Below the pieces are notes generated by a model. It made no database searches. It saw only the letters and a list, made by a program, of their open reading frames with translations, and was not told where the DNA came from. From Aromatoleum diolicum (GTDB lineage: Bacteria > Pseudomonadota > Gammaproteobacteria > Burkholderiales > Rhodocyclaceae): a DNA stretch of 34,728 nucleotides. Every line of letters starts with the position of its first letter. Within the stretch, counting starts at the first letter, position 1. Shown here piece by piece: positions 32,144-34,728 of the stretch. The stretch covers positions 1 to 34,728 of the forward strand of contig NZ_WTVQ01000047.1 of NCBI RefSeq assembly GCF_012910955.1, read 5' to 3'. Made by a program: the position numbers and the translations under genes.

Positions 32144-33067
32144 ATGAAGTTCGCACTCGCCACGCCCGCCCTCAACAATTATCCCGCCGCGATGGCACCG
32201 TGGGAACCGCGCGCAGGCGGCCCCGAGGTCCTGCGCTATGCGCGCAAGGCCGACGCGCTAAGCTGGGACTGGCTCACCATCCCCGAGCACATCATCATGC
32301 CCACGGACATGCGCGAGGTGATGGGCTCGCGCTTCGCCGAAGGCATCGCCGCCTCGGCGGTGCTGATGGGCGCGACACAGCGCATCCACATGCTGACCTA
32401 CATCCTCGCCCTGCCCTACCGGCACCCGCTGGTGCTCGCCAAGCAGATCGGGACCATGGAGTTCCTCGCTGGCGGGCGCTTCACGCTGGGCACGGCGGTC
32501 GGGCACCTGGAACGCGAGTTCGAGACCCTCGGCATCCCCTTCGAGCAGCGCGGGCCGATGACCGACGAATATCTCAGAGCCCTGAAGGAAGTCTGGACCT
32601 CCGAGCATCCGAAATTTCACGGCGACTTCGTCAAGTTCGACAACATCCTCGTCGAGCCCAAGCCGGTGCAGAAGCCGCACCCGCCCATCTTCATCGGCGG
32701 CAATTCCAAGGCGGCGATGCGCCGCGCGGCCGAGCACGGCGACGGCTGGATTCCCTGGCTCGTGACGAGCGAGGACCTGCCCGGCTGCATCACCTACATG
32801 AAGAGCCTGCCGGCCTACGCGGAAAAGGCCGACCGTTTCGAGATCCTCGTCACGACCACCGCCTACAAGGTCGAGGACTACTCGCACGCCGAAAAGGGCG
32901 AAACCCACGTCGCGGCCGACCGCGACAGCGTGCTGCGCGAGATCGAGGCCTTGCAGAAGGCCGGCGCGACCTCGGTGCAGGTGATGCCGCCCAAGCTCGA
33001 CACCTTCGAGCAGTGCCTCGAATGGATCGAGTGGTACGACCAGGAAATCATCCCGCAATTCCGCTGA
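32144..33067 (+). CDS. luciferase-like (LLM) flavin/F420-type oxidoreductase
   Basis: A 307-residue TIM-barrel protein of the LLM family. Features include the N-terminal strand KFALATPALNNYP, WLTIPEHIIMP, TYILALPYRHPLVLAKQIGTMEFLAGGRFTLGTAVGHLEREFETLG and PPIFIGGNSKAAMRRAAEHGDGW. These are the segments seen in the F420-dependent-like subgroup. Family members are flavin-dependent monooxygenases or F420-dependent oxidoreductases. Most proteobacteria do not make F420, so FMN may be used; no cofactor gene is in the window. It could reduce or oxygenate a ring ketone of the substrate. RBS GGAG; 54 bp after the CoA-transferase. Confidence 0.83.
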   Translation: MKFALATPALNNYPAAMAPWEPRAGGPEVLRYARKADALSWDWLTIPEHIIMPTDMREVMGSRFAEGIAASAVLMGATQRIHMLTYILALPYRHPLVLAKQIGTMEFLAGGRFTLGTAVGHLEREFETLGIPFEQRGPMTDEYLRALKEVWTSEHPKFHGDFVKFDNILVEPKPVQKPHPPIFIGGNSKAAMRRAAEHGDGWIPWLVTSEDLPGCITYMKSLPAYAEKADRFEILVTTTAYKVEDYSHAEKGETHVAADRDSVLREIEALQKAGATSVQVMPPKLDTFEQCLEWIEWYDQEIIPQFR

Positions 33068-33111
33068 ACCAGTACCCACGCGAACGCCAGAACGCACACC
33101 GGAGACACCGC

Positions 33112-33942
33112 ATGCCGGAGAACTACAAGTACCTCACCGCCCGCATCGAGGAAAACGTCGGGATCATCACCCTCAACCGCCCGGACAAGCTCAACGCCCT
33201 GAGCTGGGAGCTTGCCGAAGAACTCGCCAGCGTGTTCTACCGCTGGCGCTACGTCGACGAAGTGCGCGCGATCCTGCTCACCGGGGCGGGGCGATCCTTC
33301 TGCGCCGGCGGCGACATCGACTGGATCTCGGGCGACAGCGACCGGCCCATGCCGGGCACATCGGACGCCTCCCGTCCGATCCCGCGCTCGCAGCGCAAGA
33401 CGCCCGGCGGCCCCTTCATGGACGCCACGCGACAGATGATCGCCGTCGACAAGCCCATCGTCGCGGCGCTGCATGGCCACGCGGTCGGCGCCGGCCTCGC
33501 CTACGCGATGGTGTGCGACCGCCGTTTCGCCGACACCACGACGAAGATGTCGGCAATCTTCACCAACGTCGGCGTCGCACCGGATTGCGGCCTGTCGTGG
33601 TTCCTGCCGCGCATCGTCGGCCTGCCCACCGCGCTGATGATGGTCGAGACCGGCAAGGTCTTCCGCGCCGAGGAATGCAGGGAACTGGGCCTGATCGATG
33701 AACTCGTTCCCGAGGGCAAGGCCTTCGAGGCCGCCTTCGACTACGCCCGCACGATCGCCCAACGCGCCAGCGTCGCCGTCGACATGGCCCGGCGCATGAT
33801 CTACATGGGGCAGACCGGCACGCTCGAACAGATGCTCGACTACGAGGGCATTGCGGGCGTGATCGTCGCTTCGTCGCTCGACGCGAAGGAAGGCACCCAG
33901 TCCTTCCTCGAAAAGCGCAAGCCCGTGTATCGCGGCATCTGA
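33112..33942 (+). CDS. crotonase-family protein lacking the hydratase glutamates
   Basis: A 276-residue crotonase. IITLNRPDKLNAL and SFCAGGDIDWI form the usual N-terminal half with the oxyanion hole. Where hydratases have Glu144 and Glu164, this protein has Ala130 (GAGLAYAM) and Phe150 (SAIFTNVG); it has Asp158 in VAPDCGLSW instead. The PDxG arrangement is typical of PaaG-like enoyl-CoA isomerases and some C-C hydrolases, so isomerisation or ring opening is more likely than simple hydration. A 25-residue insert (about 74-99, rich in Ser/Pro/Arg) lies before the second half. RBS GGAGA. Confidence 0.83.
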   Translation: MPENYKYLTARIEENVGIITLNRPDKLNALSWELAEELASVFYRWRYVDEVRAILLTGAGRSFCAGGDIDWISGDSDRPMPGTSDASRPIPRSQRKTPGGPFMDATRQMIAVDKPIVAALHGHAVGAGLAYAMVCDRRFADTTTKMSAIFTNVGVAPDCGLSWFLPRIVGLPTALMMVETGKVFRAEECRELGLIDELVPEGKAFEAAFDYARTIAQRASVAVDMARRMIYMGQTGTLEQMLDYEGIAGVIVASSLDAKEGTQSFLEKRKPVYRGI

Positions 33943-34051
33943 CGCCCCCGGCCGAGCACGACACAGATCGCGCCGGCCCCTCTCATCGCCAACCCCGGCA
34001 AGACACCGCCCGCTGCGCCGCGCGCCGGCGGCGCCATGACATGGAATTGAC

Positions 34052-34726
34052 ATGAGCAGACTCACCGCTGCAGCCCTCGCTGCCTTCATCCTTTCCTCCC
34101 CGGCGCTCGCCGCCGCACCGCCAAAAGCGGACGCCCTTGCGGAACAGGTCAAGGCCCTGCGGGCCGAAGTGCAGACGCTGAAGGACATCGAGGAAATCCG
34201 CATGCTCAAGCATGCCTACTTCCGCGGCATCGACAGCGCCGACCTCGACCTGCTGCGCACCGTCATGCATCCGGACGTCGCCGTGCATTTCATCGGCGGC
34301 GGCTACGAATGGAAGCTCGCCGGGCGGGAGCAATACCTCGAAGCCATCGGCAACAACTTCAACAGCGAAGTCATCGCGCAGCACAACGGCCACCACCCCG
34401 AGATCCGCATCGTCAGCCCGACCGAGGCCGAGGGCACGTGGTACCTGCACGACAACTTCTACAACCTGCGCGAGAAGCTCTACACCACCGGCACCGCCTT
34501 CTACCACGACCGCTACGTCAAGGTGGATGGCAAGTGGCTGCTGAAGAGCACCGAATACAAACGCCACTACGAGATCGTCGAGAAGCTCGACACGCTGCCG
34601 AACATCACCGTCGATTACCTCGCCGACCACGGTCGCAAGGTCGCGCGCCACTGCCACGGCGACGGGCTGTGCCGCGACGGCAAGGACGCGCCCGTCGCCA
34701 CCACGCCCGCCCCCGCCCTCCGATAA
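34052..34726 (+). CDS. exported SnoaL-like (NTF2-fold) protein
   Basis: A 224-residue protein with a clear Sec-type signal: an Arg near the start, a hydrophobic stretch AAALAAFILSSPALA, and likely cleavage after Ala-Leu-Ala at about residue 20. A short Lys/Glu/Leu helix (about 24-45) precedes the SnoaL_4-like domain, which shows IRMLKHAYFRGIDSADLDLLRTVMHPDVAVHF, EGTWYLHDNFYN, FYHDRYVKVDGKWLLKSTEYKRHYEIVE. The tail contains HCHGDGLC, two Cys and two His that might form a disulfide or bind metal. Family members are steroid/polyketide isomerases, cyclases or binding proteins. A periplasmic location would be unusual for a CoA-pathway enzyme and suggests action on the free substrate. It is 109 bp after the crotonase and ends two bases before the window edge. 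Confidence 0.75.
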   Translation: MSRLTAAALAAFILSSPALAAAPPKADALAEQVKALRAEVQTLKDIEEIRMLKHAYFRGIDSADLDLLRTVMHPDVAVHFIGGGYEWKLAGREQYLEAIGNNFNSEVIAQHNGHHPEIRIVSPTEAEGTWYLHDNFYNLREKLYTTGTAFYHDRYVKVDGKWLLKSTEYKRHYEIVEKLDTLPNITVDYLADHGRKVARHCHGDGLCRDGKDAPVATTPAPALR

Positions 34727-34728
34727 CC

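Noticed and set aside
30454-33111. Arg/Pro-rich extension of the plus-strand frame upstream of the crotonase gene
   Set aside because: It overlaps three real genes in another frame; the crotonase begins at ATG 33112 with its own GGAGA ribosome site.
1-34728. tRNA, rRNA, CRISPR arrays, insertion sequences, riboswitches
   Set aside because: Looked for clover-leaf-like ends, regularly spaced repeats and transposase motifs (DDE/HUH) by eye; none found.

Overview
The window is the left end of a high-GC proteobacterial contig. The GC-rich, C/G-ending codon use and the catabolic gene content would fit a betaproteobacterium such as a Rhodocyclales member, but this is inference: no rRNA, tRNA or other marker gene is present. 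Bases 1-20 are nearly identical to the Tn5/Nextera mosaic end, so the left edge is probably a library/assembly edge. The first gene, a SnoaL-like protein, is cut there.

Region 1 (796-5524) is a defence-type insert, visibly lower in GC in its first two genes. It holds a putative PD-(D/E)XK-type restriction endonuclease, an overlapping M.TaqI-like adenine DNA methyltransferase, and an 863-residue SMC/ABC-type ATPase. The ATPase has a mid-protein CxxC (zinc-hook-like) and a C-terminal RxxxE...H pattern reminiscent of the PrrC/RloC anticodon nucleases. A degenerate repeat of about 21 bp lies on both sides of this insert.

Region 2 (5852-14748, minus strand) is a tight nine-gene operon. In transcription order it reads: SDR, MaoC-DUF35 fusion, acyl-CoA dehydrogenase (ACAD) beta-type, MaoC, Ltp2-like aldolase, ACAD alpha-type, ACAD alpha-type, ACAD beta-type, SDR. 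Apart from the P450 this reproduces the actinobacterial igr operon (chsE1/chsE2/chsH1/chsH2/ltp2), which removes the last propionyl unit of the steroid C17 side chain by dehydrogenation, hydration and retro-aldol cleavage. A single enoyl-CoA hydratase (14901-15686, plus) is divergent from it.

Region 3 (15700-23745, minus strand) carries, in transcription order: etfA, a DUF35 protein, a thiolase-family protein, a membrane cytochrome b/Fe-S oxidoreductase of the ETF:(mena)quinone oxidoreductase type, a 3-ketosteroid-delta1-dehydrogenase-like flavoprotein with its catalytic Tyr/Gly pattern, and an acyl-CoA ligase resembling FadD3. No etfB is present.

Region 4 (24202-34726, plus strand) starts from a 456-bp divergent intergenic region with several inverted repeats. 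It encodes an ACAD alpha-type, an alpha-methylacyl-CoA racemase with the His/Asp/Glu triad, two MaoC-type hydratase subunits, an ACAD beta-type, a DUF2889 protein, two tandem type III CoA-transferases, a luciferase-like (LLM) oxidoreductase, a crotonase lacking the hydratase glutamates, and an exported SnoaL-like protein.

Taken together, regions 2-4 look like a CoA-thioester pathway for a branched, polycyclic isoprenoid. A steroid or sterol side chain is the best guess. It has three ACAD alpha/beta sets, two MaoC sets, a racemase for methyl-branch stereochemistry, and an electron route ACAD -> ETF -> membrane Fe-S oxidoreductase -> quinone. The exact substrate cannot be read from the sequence. 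No transcriptional regulator, transporter, tRNA, rRNA, CRISPR array or insertion sequence was recognised.
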